Shown here piece after piece: positions 1-7,710 of a stretch of DNA of 64,000 nucleotides. Source of the stretch: Microvirga arsenatis (GTDB lineage Bacteria; Pseudomonadota; Alphaproteobacteria; Rhizobiales; Beijerinckiaceae). The number at the start of each line of letters is the position of its first letter. The stretch's first letter is position 1. A model generated the notes under the pieces. That model searched no databases and was not told the DNA's origin. It saw only the letters and a list, made by a program, of their open reading frames with translations. The stretch spans positions 1 to 64,000 of the forward strand of contig NZ_JAAAXJ010000012.1 in NCBI RefSeq assembly GCF_009910705.1, in the 5' to 3' direction. A program made the position numbers and the translations under genes.

Positions 1-205
1 AATTGCCGATGACGGGAGAGCCCGACAGGATGACCACCGAGGCGCCCGGCAGCTGCTCGACGATGGCATTCGCGATCGCCCGCGACCGGCGCAGGTGCCC
101 AAGCCCAAACGTGTCGTGGCTGTAGATGAGAACCCTTGCGCCGCGAGCGGGCGCCGACAGGGGCAAACCCCTGTCGATCCTCGGGTTCTTGATCGCGTTT
201 GCCAT
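1..205 (-). CDS. MurG-like glycosyltransferase, N-terminal fragment
   Basis: Only the first 68 codons are inside the window; the gene runs off the left edge. The reverse strand from position 205 reads MANAIKNPRID..., followed by 'VLIYSHDTFGLGHLRRSRAI' and then 'VVILSGSPVIGN'. The SHDTFGLGHLRR stretch is the nucleotide-sugar glycosyltransferase N-terminal loop seen in the predicted GT28/MurG-like family (COG4671). The start is set by an AAGGA box seven bases upstream of the ATG. It is divergent from the ABC-like gene to its right. Sugar donor and acceptor cannot be told from the fragment; an envelope or exopolysaccharide role is inferred. Confidence 0.8.
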   Translation of the reverse strand, partial: MANAIKNPRIDRGLPLSAPARGARVLIYSHDTFGLGHLRRSRAIANAIVEQLPGASVVILSGSPVIGN

Positions 206-367
206 GCAGGCATCCTTGATGGGAGGTATCGAGTTGGCCGGCGTATCGAAAGTTGACGTTAGGACAGCTATCTCTACCCTTGCAATAGGCCCCCTCGTCA
301 AACTATGGCGATGCTCCAGATCGTGAAGAGGGTATCCAGGGGAAATGAGGGCGGCGGCGCTGCGCTG

Positions 368-3082
368 ATGGAAAAGAGCCTCTTCCGCTATATCTGGACA
401 CATTCCAGGCGCGACCAGCTCATCGTCTGCGCCGTCGTGCTGGCGTCCCTGCCGTTCTACTTCATGTCCCTCGATCTGCCTCGCCAGATCGTGAACCAGG
501 CCATTCAGGGCGAGGCCTTCCGTGACGGCAATGCGACGGCGCCCTTCCTGCACCTCAAGTTCGACTGGCCCGCCTGGCTCGGCAGCGGCACCGTCGAGAT
601 CTTCGAGGGCTTCGAGGTCGGCCGCGTCGGCCTGCTCATGGGCCTGTCGTTCCTCTTTCTGTTCTTCGTCGTCGTCAACGGCGCCTTCAAGTACTGGATC
701 AACGTGGCCAAGGGGGTGCTGGGCGAGCGGATGCTGCGGCGCATGCGCTTCGACCTCTTCTCCATGGTGCTGCGCTTCACGCCGGAAGCATTACGCAGCG
801 TGAAGTCGTCGGAAACCGCGACGATCATCAAGGACGAGGTCGAGCCCATCGGCGGCTTCATCGGGGATGCGTTCATCACGCCCGTCTTCCTCGGCCTGCA
901 GGCCACCACGGCGCTCGTCTTCATCATGGTGCAGAACGTATGGCTGGGCCTGATCGCGCTGGCCGTGATCGCGGTGCAGTTCACGATCATTCCCCGCCTG
1001 CGGCGCGAGCTGCTGCGTCTCGGCAAGCAGCGCCAGCTCGCCTCGCGCCAGCTCGCCGGGCGCATCGCCGAGGTGCTCGACGGAATCGAGGTCGTCCACG
1101 TCCACAATGCCTACGATTGGGAGCGGGCCGAGATCGGCCATCGGCTCTTCAACCTCTTCACCATCCGGCTGAAGATCTACAACCGAAAATTCTTCGTCAA
1201 ATCCCTCAACAACTTCCTCGCCCAGCTCACGCCGTTCTTCTTCTACGCCATCGGCGGCTACTTCGCCCTGCGCGGCACCCTCGACATCGGCCAGCTCGTG
1301 GCGGTGATCGCGGCCTATCGCGAGCTGCCGCCGCCGCTGAAGGAGCTGATCGACTGGGACCAGCAGCGCCTCGACGTGCAGGTGAAGTACGATCAGGTGA
1401 CCCAGCATTTCGCCGAGGAGCGGCTCGCGCCCCTGCTCGATGCGCGCCAGGAGGCGGAGGATGTGCCGCTCGTCGGGCCGATGGTGGGCGAGGACATCCG
1501 CGTGGCGGGCCCGCACGGGGACATGATCATCGAGGGAGGGGCCTTCGCCATCGATCTGCCCGCAAAGGTCGCGCTGATCTCCAACGGCGGGGCAGCGGCC
1601 ACCACGATGGCGCGGATCATCGCCCGCAGGAGCACCGAGTTCCACGGTCAGATCCGCATCGGCGACCGCGATCTCCTGCAGATCCCCGCATCCGTGGCGG
1701 GGCGGCGCATCGCCTATGCCGGCGTCGACCCGATCCTCTTCCCGGGCAGCATTCGCGACAACCTGGTCTACGGCCTCCGCGCCAAGCCCCTCCGCAGGGC
1801 CGCGGAGGACAGGCGGGAGATGGACCGCCGGATCGCGGAGGCCATCAGGACCGGGAATCCGCTCGAGCACATCTCCGACCAGTGGGTGGATTACGAGCGG
1901 ATCGGTGCCCGGGACGAGAACGATCTCGACCGCATCCTGATCGACCTCCTGGACCGCGTCGGCATGGGGGACACGATCTACCTCTTCGGCCTCGGGGGAC
2001 GGATCGATCCCGAGCGGGACCGGGATCTGGCCGAGCGCGTGGTGGAGGCGAGGCGGCGTCTGAGGGAAACCTTCCAGACGAACGGCATGGCCGATCTCGT
2101 GGAGCCCTTCGATCCCACCCGCTACAACAGCCAGGCCACCATTGCGGAGAACCTCCTGTTCGGGGTGGCGGTCTCCGACGAGTTCCGGGGCCGCAACCTT
2201 GCCGAGAACGCCCAGTTCCGCAGCGCCACCGACCGCTCCGGCCTGACCGACGACCTCGTGCAGATGGGGCTGGAGATCGCGCAGACCATGACCGAGATCT
2301 TCGAAGGGCTGCCGCCGGGGCATTCCCTGTTCGAGCAGTTCTCCTTCATCGGCGCCGAGGAGCTGACGGAATTCGAGGCCATCCTGCGCCGGCACGCCCG
2401 GGGCGAGGGGCGCCTGACCCAGGAGGACCGCACGCGCCTTCTGGCCCTGCCGCTCGCCTATATCGAGACCCGGCACCGCCTGGGGCTCCTCGACCGGCGT
2501 CTGATGAGCCGGGTCGTCGAAGCGCGGGGGCTGGTCCGCGAGGTTCTGGAGAATTCGGGCGACGGGGTCGAGTTCTACGATCCGGACAGGGTCTGCGCGG
2601 CAGCACCGCTGCGGGACAACCTGCTCTTCGGCCGCATCAGCCATCAGGTCGCCAATGCCCGGGTGCGGGTCGCGGAAGCCGTTGCCGCCATCGTCCGGGA
2701 GCTCGACCTCCTGACGGACGTGGAGCGCATCGGCCTCGACCACCAGGTCGGTACGGCCGGCCGGCTCCTGTCGCCCCAGGAGAGAGCGAGCGTCAACCTC
2801 GTGCGCTGTCTGGTGAAGCGGCCGGACATCATGGTCATCGACGGGGCACTCGCCCCCTTCGACGAGGCACAGGCGCAGCAGCTCATGGAGGTGCTGATCG
2901 GGTTGCTCGACCGGCAAAGCTTGTTCATGGTTCTGCCGAATGATCGACAGGCCGGTGCCTTCGATGCTCAGATGCGTTTCCGTGACGGACAGATCATCAT
3001 CAACGAAACAGCGCAACGGACCCCGAGGTCTCGCCAGGTCGAGCCGGGCGGCGCCCAGACAACAGCAGGAGAGGTGGCATGA
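368..3082 (+). CDS. ABC exporter-like membrane protein with degenerate ATPase region
   Basis: A 904-residue protein from the ATG at 368; the frame is open upstream to 305 and no start has a clear ribosome site. Residues 1-345 look like a type IV ABC exporter membrane domain (hydrophobic stretches near 19-35, 88-105, 175-208 and 285-315). The rest resembles an ABC ATPase that has decayed and expanded: the Walker A position reads SNGGAAATT (405-413) without the GKS/T lysine, the signature is LSPQE (801-805), and the Walker B is IMVIDG (821-826) with Gly where the catalytic Glu should be. The motif that follows the Q-loop appears three times: SIRDNLVYG (461-469), TIAENLLFG (591-599) and PLRDNLLFG (747-755). 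ATP hydrolysis by these motifs looks unlikely. The stop overlaps the next start (ATGA), so the two are translationally coupled. It could be a regulated scaffold or pseudo-transporter; substrate unknown. Confidence 0.85.
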   Translation: MEKSLFRYIWTHSRRDQLIVCAVVLASLPFYFMSLDLPRQIVNQAIQGEAFRDGNATAPFLHLKFDWPAWLGSGTVEIFEGFEVGRVGLLMGLSFLFLFFVVVNGAFKYWINVAKGVLGERMLRRMRFDLFSMVLRFTPEALRSVKSSETATIIKDEVEPIGGFIGDAFITPVFLGLQATTALVFIMVQNVWLGLIALAVIAVQFTIIPRLRRELLRLGKQRQLASRQLAGRIAEVLDGIEVVHVHNAYDWERAEIGHRLFNLFTIRLKIYNRKFFVKSLNNFLAQLTPFFFYAIGGYFALRGTLDIGQLVAVIAAYRELPPPLKELIDWDQQRLDVQVKYDQVTQHFAEERLAPLLDARQEAEDVPLVGPMVGEDIRVAGPHGDMIIEGGAFAIDLPAKVALISNGGAAATTMARIIARRSTEFHGQIRIGDRDLLQIPASVAGRRIAYAGVDPILFPGSIRDNLVYGLRAKPLRRAAEDRREMDRRIAEAIRTGNPLEHISDQWVDYERIGARDENDLDRILIDLLDRVGMGDTIYLFGLGGRIDPERDRDLAERVVEARRRLRETFQTNGMADLVEPFDPTRYNSQATIAENLLFGVAVSDEFRGRNLAENAQFRSATDRSGLTDDLVQMGLEIAQTMTEIFEGLPPGHSLFEQFSFIGAEELTEFEAILRRHARGEGRLTQEDRTRLLALPLAYIETRHRLGLLDRRLMSRVVEARGLVREVLENSGDGVEFYDPDRVCAAAPLRDNLLFGRISHQVANARVRVAEAVAAIVRELDLLTDVERIGLDHQVGTAGRLLSPQERASVNLVRCLVKRPDIMVIDGALAPFDEAQAQQLMEVLIGLLDRQSLFMVLPNDRQAGAFDAQMRFRDGQIIINETAQRTPRSRQVEPGGAQTTAGEVA

Positions 3083-3525
3083 CCCTTGAGACGGAGGTTC
3101 AGTCCTTGCGGCAGGTCCCCATGTTCCGGGACGTGGATCCCGCCCGCCTGAAGCTCCTCGCCTTCACGAGCGAGCGGGTCCAGTTCGCCGGCGGGCAGCG
3201 TTTCTTCTCGCAGGGCGACCCCTCGGATGCGGCCTATGTGATCCTCGAAGGGCGGGCGAGCGTCCTCCTCCACACGCCCGGCGGCGACATCCAGGTAGCG
3301 GAACTGGGGAGCAATGCCCTCGTCGGGGAGATGGGCATCCTCTCGGACACGCCACGCTCGGCCACCATCATGGCCGCCGAGCCCACCACGGCGCTGCGAA
3401 TCGACAAGCGCGTCTTCCTGGAGCTCCTGGCCCAGTTTCCCCAGATGTCCCTGGCCATCATGCGCGAGCTGGCGAAGCGCCTCGAGCGCACCAATGCCCA
3501 GCTCGTCGCCCAATCCTCGTCCTGA
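3079..3525 (+). CDS. Stand-alone cyclic-nucleotide-binding domain protein
   Basis: A 148-residue protein consisting of one CRP/Fnr-type effector domain without a helix-turn-helix. The phosphate-binding cassette is recognisable at about residues 82-97 (VGEMGILSDTPRSATI) with the expected Glu84 and Arg93, so binding of cAMP or cGMP is plausible. The C-terminal helix (about 118-145) resembles the dimerisation helix of CRP. The ATG overlaps the stop of the upstream ABC-like gene by four bases, implying coupled translation and a shared job. A cNMP-dependent control of the ABC-like protein is inference. A class III adenylate cyclase is encoded at 25 kb, but nothing ties it to this protein directly. 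Confidence 0.88.
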   Translation: MTLETEVQSLRQVPMFRDVDPARLKLLAFTSERVQFAGGQRFFSQGDPSDAAYVILEGRASVLLHTPGGDIQVAELGSNALVGEMGILSDTPRSATIMAAEPTTALRIDKRVFLELLAQFPQMSLAIMRELAKRLERTNAQLVAQSSS

Positions 3526-3582
3526 CCTGCCGGGGAGGTTCGGCCGTTTTTCCAAGGAAAATTTCCGGACACGGTTAACGAA

Positions 3583-3598
3583 ACCGTAATTTTACGGT
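3583..3598. promoter_or_regulatory. 16-bp perfect palindrome, possible operator
   Basis: ACCGTAATTTTACGGT is a perfect palindrome lying about 100 bases upstream of the lytic transglycosylase start, in AT-richer DNA than its surroundings. It has no following T-run and little loop, so an operator is more likely than a terminator. The binding protein is unknown. Confidence 0.35.
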
Positions 3599-3698
3599 CA
3601 AGCTGACCCATTCTCGTCACATCTACCCGTCAACCCTTGTCCCAGAACAACACAAGGGAAGAGGCCAGGCTGCCCGGCCGGGCCTCGCGGGATCAGTG

Positions 3699-4787
3699 AT
3701 GATGAGTAACGCGAGAACGCTGCTATGCGCAGTTCCGCAGCCTGTTGCGGACGGGCGCAAGACCGGAAACCGCCGCCGCTCACTCCGCCTCGCCCTGGCC
3801 GCAGGCCTTGTCATCGGCCTCCAGGGCCTTACCGCCGGACCGGCGGCCGTCGCCACCCTCCCGAGCGCCCTGCTGGCGAAACCGTCCGCCCTCGCGGCAG
3901 CACAGCCGGCGATCACCGGCTCGGTGGCGACCGCCTCGGCCGAGTTCACGCCGAAGCTTGCGAAGGACCCGGGGCTGTTCAAGGCCATTCTCGACGGCGC
4001 CTTCTCCATCGTGAAGCCCCGCGCCACGAAGCCCGCGCCGCAGACGAGCCCGGACGAGGTGGCGGGCGATCCTGACGAGCTGATTCCCTTCAACGGCCGC
4101 ACCGTGCCGCGCTGGCTCGTCCACTCCATCCTCAAGGCCGCCCATGCGACGGGTGTCGACCCGGTCTACATGATGACCCTGGCGGACGTGGAATCGAGCC
4201 TCTCGCCCGAGGCCAAGGCGCCGACCTCCTCGGCCCAGGGCCTGTTCCAGTTCATCGACCGGACGTGGCTCGAGGTGGTGCAGCTCCATGCGGCCGATTA
4301 CGGCTTCACCGCCGCCGCAGAGGCGATCCGGACCGTCGACGGCGATCCCGTGGTGAGCGACAAGGATCGGGCCTGGATCATGAACCTGCGCACCGATCCC
4401 TACTTCTCGGCGCTCATGGCGGGCGAGCTGATCAAGGACGTGGAGCGCGCCCTGCAGGCTCAGGGCGAGCGGGAGCTGGCCGAGGCCGAGCTCTACCTCG
4501 CCCATTTCCTCGGCGCTTCCGCCGCGGTGCGCTTCCTCGAGGTCCTGGACCAGGACCCGAACATGAAGGCGTCCAAGCTCTTCCCCAAGGCGGCCCGGGC
4601 CAATGCCGGGCTGTTCATGGAGGGCAAGGGCCGCAAGCGCCGCCCCGTGACGGTCGCCGAGCTCTACAACAAGATCGATTCCAAGATCGTGCGCCGCCTC
4701 GACCGCTACGAGGGGATCGGCCCCTACCTCGCCGAGGTCACCCGCCGGACCGAGCGGACGGCGCAGGCCACCCCGCTCGTGCAGTAG
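3699..4787 (+). CDS. Lytic transglycosylase (SLT domain), secreted
   Basis: About 362 residues; three starts are stacked (GTG 3696, ATG 3699, ATG 3702) and GGGA at 3689-3692 favours 3699. The N-terminus is long and basic (NRRRSLRL) followed by a hydrophobic segment, consistent with an export signal or a membrane anchor. The SLT domain begins near residue 140; 'TLADVESSLSPEA' holds the probable catalytic Glu at about 165, followed by 'SSAQGLFQFIDRTW', the SLT G-L-x-Q motif. The C-terminal half (PYFSALMAGELI, YLAHFLGASAAVRFL) matches the longer family found in Hyphomicrobiales. It should cleave peptidoglycan glycan strands in the periplasm. A strong hairpin follows the gene. Confidence 0.88.
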   Translation: MMSNARTLLCAVPQPVADGRKTGNRRRSLRLALAAGLVIGLQGLTAGPAAVATLPSALLAKPSALAAAQPAITGSVATASAEFTPKLAKDPGLFKAILDGAFSIVKPRATKPAPQTSPDEVAGDPDELIPFNGRTVPRWLVHSILKAAHATGVDPVYMMTLADVESSLSPEAKAPTSSAQGLFQFIDRTWLEVVQLHAADYGFTAAAEAIRTVDGDPVVSDKDRAWIMNLRTDPYFSALMAGELIKDVERALQAQGERELAEAELYLAHFLGASAAVRFLEVLDQDPNMKASKLFPKAARANAGLFMEGKGRKRRPVTVAELYNKIDSKIVRRLDRYEGIGPYLAEVTRRTERTAQATPLVQ

Positions 4788-4835
4788 GCGGCGAGCCCTG
4801 CCGGGACGGGGCTGCCGCTGCTCTCACTCGAAGAC

Positions 4836-4883
4836 AAAGCACCGGACCCAAAAGTGCGAATCCACTTTTGGGTCCGGTGCTTT
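4836..4883. terminator. Perfect 21-bp stem-loop between convergent genes
   Basis: The arms 4836-4856 and 4863-4883 are exact 21-base inverted complements (core GCACCGGACCCAAAAGTG) around a six-base loop, CGAATC. AAA and TTT at the ends make it usable as a terminator from either side. The right arm overlaps the stop codon of the RAM-domain gene by two bases. The core recurs in imperfect form at 30598-30644, so this is also a member of an interspersed repeat family. Confidence 0.75.
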
Positions 4884-5118
4884 AGAACGCCTTGAAGGTG
4901 ATGATCGTGTGGGTGTCGGCGATTTCGGGGATGCTCTGCACGTTCTCGGCGATGAAATGGCCGATATCCACGCCGTCATCCACGTGGAACTTGGCGAGAA
5001 TGTCGTAATTGCCCGCCGTCGAGTAGATCTCGGACGCGATCTCCCGGTCCGCGAGAGCGTTCGCTACGGCGTAGGTCTTGCCGAGCTTGCACTTGATCTC
5101 CACGAAGAAGGTCTGCAT
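4882..5118 (-). CDS. Stand-alone Lrp/AsnC ligand-binding (RAM) domain protein
   Basis: A 78-residue protein, MQTFFVEIKCKLGK..., which corresponds to the C-terminal ligand-binding domain of Lrp/AsnC regulators with no DNA-binding domain. The fold is visible as beta-alpha-beta with 'SIPEIADTHTIITFKAF' as the last strands and the usual 'YDILAKFHVDD' core. Stand-alone RAM proteins form ring-shaped oligomers that bind amino acids; what this one controls is not known. It lies downstream of ugd on the same strand with an 86-base gap, so co-transcription is possible. Confidence 0.85.
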   Translation of the reverse strand: MQTFFVEIKCKLGKTYAVANALADREIASEIYSTAGNYDILAKFHVDDGVDIGHFIAENVQSIPEIADTHTIITFKAF

Positions 5119-5204
5119 GGGGCGCTCCCGGTCAGCTCTGAAGGTCGGTGGACTCTGTCATGGCACCGGGGAGACCGGCGCGCAAGCGGTCTGCCTCCCG
5201 GCTC

Positions 5205-6509
5205 TCAGCCGCGTCCCACGCTCGTATAGGTGAAGCCGTGGCGGCGCATCTCGTCGGGGCGGTAGACGTTGCGCAGGTCCACCACCACCGGGGCGGCCAG
5301 CGCCGCCTTGAGCCGGCGAAGGTCGAGCGCCCGGAACATGTCCCATTCGGTGACCAGCACCAGCGCATCGGCGTCCCGGGCGCAGTCATAGGCGTCCCGG
5401 GCATAGTCCACGTCGGCGAGCACCGCGCGGGCCGCCTCCATGCCCTCCGGGTCGTAGGCCTTCACCCGCGCGCCCGCATCCTGCAGCGCGGTGATGATGT
5501 CGATGGAGGGCGCATCGCGCATGTCGTCGGTGTTGGGCTTGAAGGTCAGCCCGAGCACCGCCACCGTCTTGCCCCGCACCGAGCCGCCGCAGGCCGCGAT
5601 CACCTTGCGCCCCATGGCGCGCTTGCGCTGGCTGTTGACCGCCGCCACCGTCTCCACGATCCGGACCGGCGCCTCGTAGTCCTGCGCCGTCTTGATCAGC
5701 GCCAGCGTGTCCTTGGGAAAGCACGAGCCGCCATAGCCGGGGCCCGCATGCAGGAACTTGGAGCCGATGCGGTTGTCGAGCCCGATGCCGCGGGCCACGT
5801 CCTGCACGTTGGCGCCCACCTGCTCGCACAGGTCCGCGATCTCGTTGATGAAGGTGATCTTGGTGGCCAGGAACGCGTTGGCGGCGTACTTGGTCAGCTC
5901 CGCCGTGCGCCGCGACATGGCCAGCACCGGCGACTGGTTGAGGTAGAGCGGGCGGTAGATCTCGGTCATCACCTCCCGGGCGCGCTCGTCCTCGGTGCCG
6001 ATCACGATGCGGTCGGGGCGCTTGAAGTCGGCAATGGCCGCGCCCTCGCGCAGGAACTCGGGGTTGGAGACCACGGCGAAGTCGGCGTCGGGGCGCGCCT
6101 CGCGGATGATGCGCTCCACCTCGTCGCCGGTGCCCACCGGCACGGTGGACTTGGTCACCACCACCGTATAGCCGTCGATCGCCGCGGCGATGTCCCGGGC
6201 GGCCTGGTAGACGTAAGAGAGGTCGGCATGGCCGTCGCCGCGCCGCGAGGGGGTGCCCACCGCGATGAACACGGCGCCCGCGCCCCTGACGGCGGCGGGC
6301 AGCTCGGTGGTGAAGGTGAGCCGGCCCTCGCGCACGTTCTTGGCCACGAGTTCGGAGAGCCCCGGCTCGAAGATCGGGATCTCGCCCCGGTTCAGCGCCT
6401 CGATCTTGGCCGGGTCCTTGTCGACGCAGCACACCTCGTGCCCGAAATCCGCAAAGCACGCCCCGGACACAAGCCCGACATAACCCGCCCCGATCATCGA
6501 TACGCGCAT
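5205..6509 (-). CDS. ugd: UDP-glucose 6-dehydrogenase
   Basis: A 434-residue enzyme that oxidises UDP-glucose to UDP-glucuronate with two NAD+. The N-terminal Rossmann motif GAGYVGLVSG is at residues 7-16, followed by 'IAVGTPSRRGDGHADLSYV' (the G-T-P loop), 'TKSTVPVGTG', 'NPEFLREG' with the conserved Glu at 151, Lys207 in 'ELTKYAANAF', and the catalytic Cys263 in 'GPGYGGSCFPKD'. Length and motif order are complete. UDP-glucuronate feeds exopolysaccharide or lipopolysaccharide synthesis, fitting the glycosyltransferase at the left edge and the secreted glucanase at 11 kb, although no polysaccharide cluster surrounds it. Confidence 0.96.
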   Translation of the reverse strand: MRVSMIGAGYVGLVSGACFADFGHEVCCVDKDPAKIEALNRGEIPIFEPGLSELVAKNVREGRLTFTTELPAAVRGAGAVFIAVGTPSRRGDGHADLSYVYQAARDIAAAIDGYTVVVTKSTVPVGTGDEVERIIREARPDADFAVVSNPEFLREGAAIADFKRPDRIVIGTEDERAREVMTEIYRPLYLNQSPVLAMSRRTAELTKYAANAFLATKITFINEIADLCEQVGANVQDVARGIGLDNRIGSKFLHAGPGYGGSCFPKDTLALIKTAQDYEAPVRIVETVAAVNSQRKRAMGRKVIAACGGSVRGKTVAVLGLTFKPNTDDMRDAPSIDIITALQDAGARVKAYDPEGMEAARAVLADVDYARDAYDCARDADALVLVTEWDMFRALDLRRLKAALAAPVVVDLRNVYRPDEMRRHGFTYTSVGRG

Positions 6510-6679
6510 CAGGCACTCCCCATATCACGCCGAGCCTGGGTTTAGGGTGTCGGAGGCCCTGCTGCAACCCGCCGCGTCCGCTTAATTGGGCGGCGTTTTT
6601 CTGGGTTTTGCAACAATGCCCCCTTTGACATCTGCGGTGAGTGCCGCCACAACACCGCCGCTTTTCGAATGGGGCATTG

Positions 6680-7693
6680 ATGAACAATCCTATTCTTGTC
6701 GAGATTACCCGCGGAAATTTGGTCGAGTCGCGTCATCGCGGAAGCGTCTCGGTGGTGGATGCCGAAGGGGCCACGGTCCTGTCCATCGGCGACGTGGAGC
6801 GGCGCGTTTTCCCCCGCTCCGCCGTGAAGGCGCTCCAGGCCATGCCCCTGGTGGAGAGCGGGATTGCCGACAAGTACGGCCTGACGGATGAGGAGATCGC
6901 GCTCGCCTGCGCCTCCCATTCGGGGGAACCGGAGCATGTGGCTGCAGCAGGGTCCATGCTCGCCAAGGCGGGGCAGGATGCCGGCTGCCTGGAATGCGGC
7001 GTGCACTGGCCGATGGGCGAGGCGGCGAACCGCGCTCTCGCAGCCTCGGGCGGGAGCCCGAGCGCCCTCCACAACAACTGCTCGGGCAAGCATGCGGGCT
7101 TCGTCTGCCTGGCCTGCGGGCAGGGGAACGACCCCAAGGGCTACGTCCTGGCGGACCATCCGGTCCAGCGGATCGTGCGCGACACCCTGGAGGAGATCAC
7201 CGGCGCCTGCCACACCCACGAGAAAAGCGGCATCGACGGCTGCTCGATCCCCACCTACGCGGTGAAGCTCCCGTCGCTCGCCTTCGGCTTTGCCCGCTTC
7301 GGCACGGGCATCGGCCTGCCGGGCGACGGCAGGGCGGCCGCCGCCCGGATCCGCAAGGCGGTGGCGCGCCACCCCTTCATGGTCGCTGGCACGGGCCGCT
7401 TCGACACGAAGCTGATGGAGCTCCTGGGCGAGCGCGCCTTCGTGAAGGTGGGCGCGGAGGGCGTCTACTGCGCCTCGTTCCCGGAACTCGGCTACGGCAT
7501 CGCGCTGAAGGTGGATGACGGCAATGCCCGGGCCGCCGAGGCGATGATGGCGGGGCTCGTCCTGCGCTTCCTGCCCCTGAGCGACAACGAGCGCGCGGCC
7601 GTCGAGGCGCTGGCCCAGCCGGTGCTCAGGAACTGGAACGGGATCGAGGTGGGGCAGATCCGCCCCACCGCGGAGATTGCGGGCGCGGCCTGA
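6680..7693 (+). CDS. L-asparaginase, Rhizobium (ReAV-like, class 3) type
   Basis: A 337-residue protein from the ATG at 6680 (GGGG box nearby); the frame is open 39 bases further up. It belongs to the asparaginase II family, unrelated to E. coli AnsA/AnsB. The residues known from the Rhizobium etli ReAV structure are present: Ser47-x-x-Lys50 in 'RSAVKALQA', Cys134 and Lys137 in 'HNNCSGKHAG', Asp186 and Cys188 in 'SGIDGCSIP'. In ReAV, Cys, Lys and Cys bind a metal near two Ser-Lys pairs. The enzyme hydrolyses asparagine to aspartate and ammonia. It has no signal peptide, so it is cytoplasmic. It stands alone, convergent with meaB with a 17-base gap. Confidence 0.93.
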   Translation: MNNPILVEITRGNLVESRHRGSVSVVDAEGATVLSIGDVERRVFPRSAVKALQAMPLVESGIADKYGLTDEEIALACASHSGEPEHVAAAGSMLAKAGQDAGCLECGVHWPMGEAANRALAASGGSPSALHNNCSGKHAGFVCLACGQGNDPKGYVLADHPVQRIVRDTLEEITGACHTHEKSGIDGCSIPTYAVKLPSLAFGFARFGTGIGLPGDGRAAAARIRKAVARHPFMVAGTGRFDTKLMELLGERAFVKVGAEGVYCASFPELGYGIALKVDDGNARAAEAMMAGLVLRFLPLSDNERAAVEALAQPVLRNWNGIEVGQIRPTAEIAGAA

Positions 7694-7710
7694 CCGCCCC
7701 GCCCGTCGCT

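Noticed and set aside
791..3016. 741-codon open frame antisense to the ABC-like gene
   Set aside because: It mirrors the codon bias of a high-GC gene; its protein is low-complexity in Arg, Asp, Gly and His with no domain, and the sense strand has clear family motifs.
5148..6545. 465-codon forward frame over ugd
   Set aside because: Shadow of the ugd coding strand; no recognisable domain.
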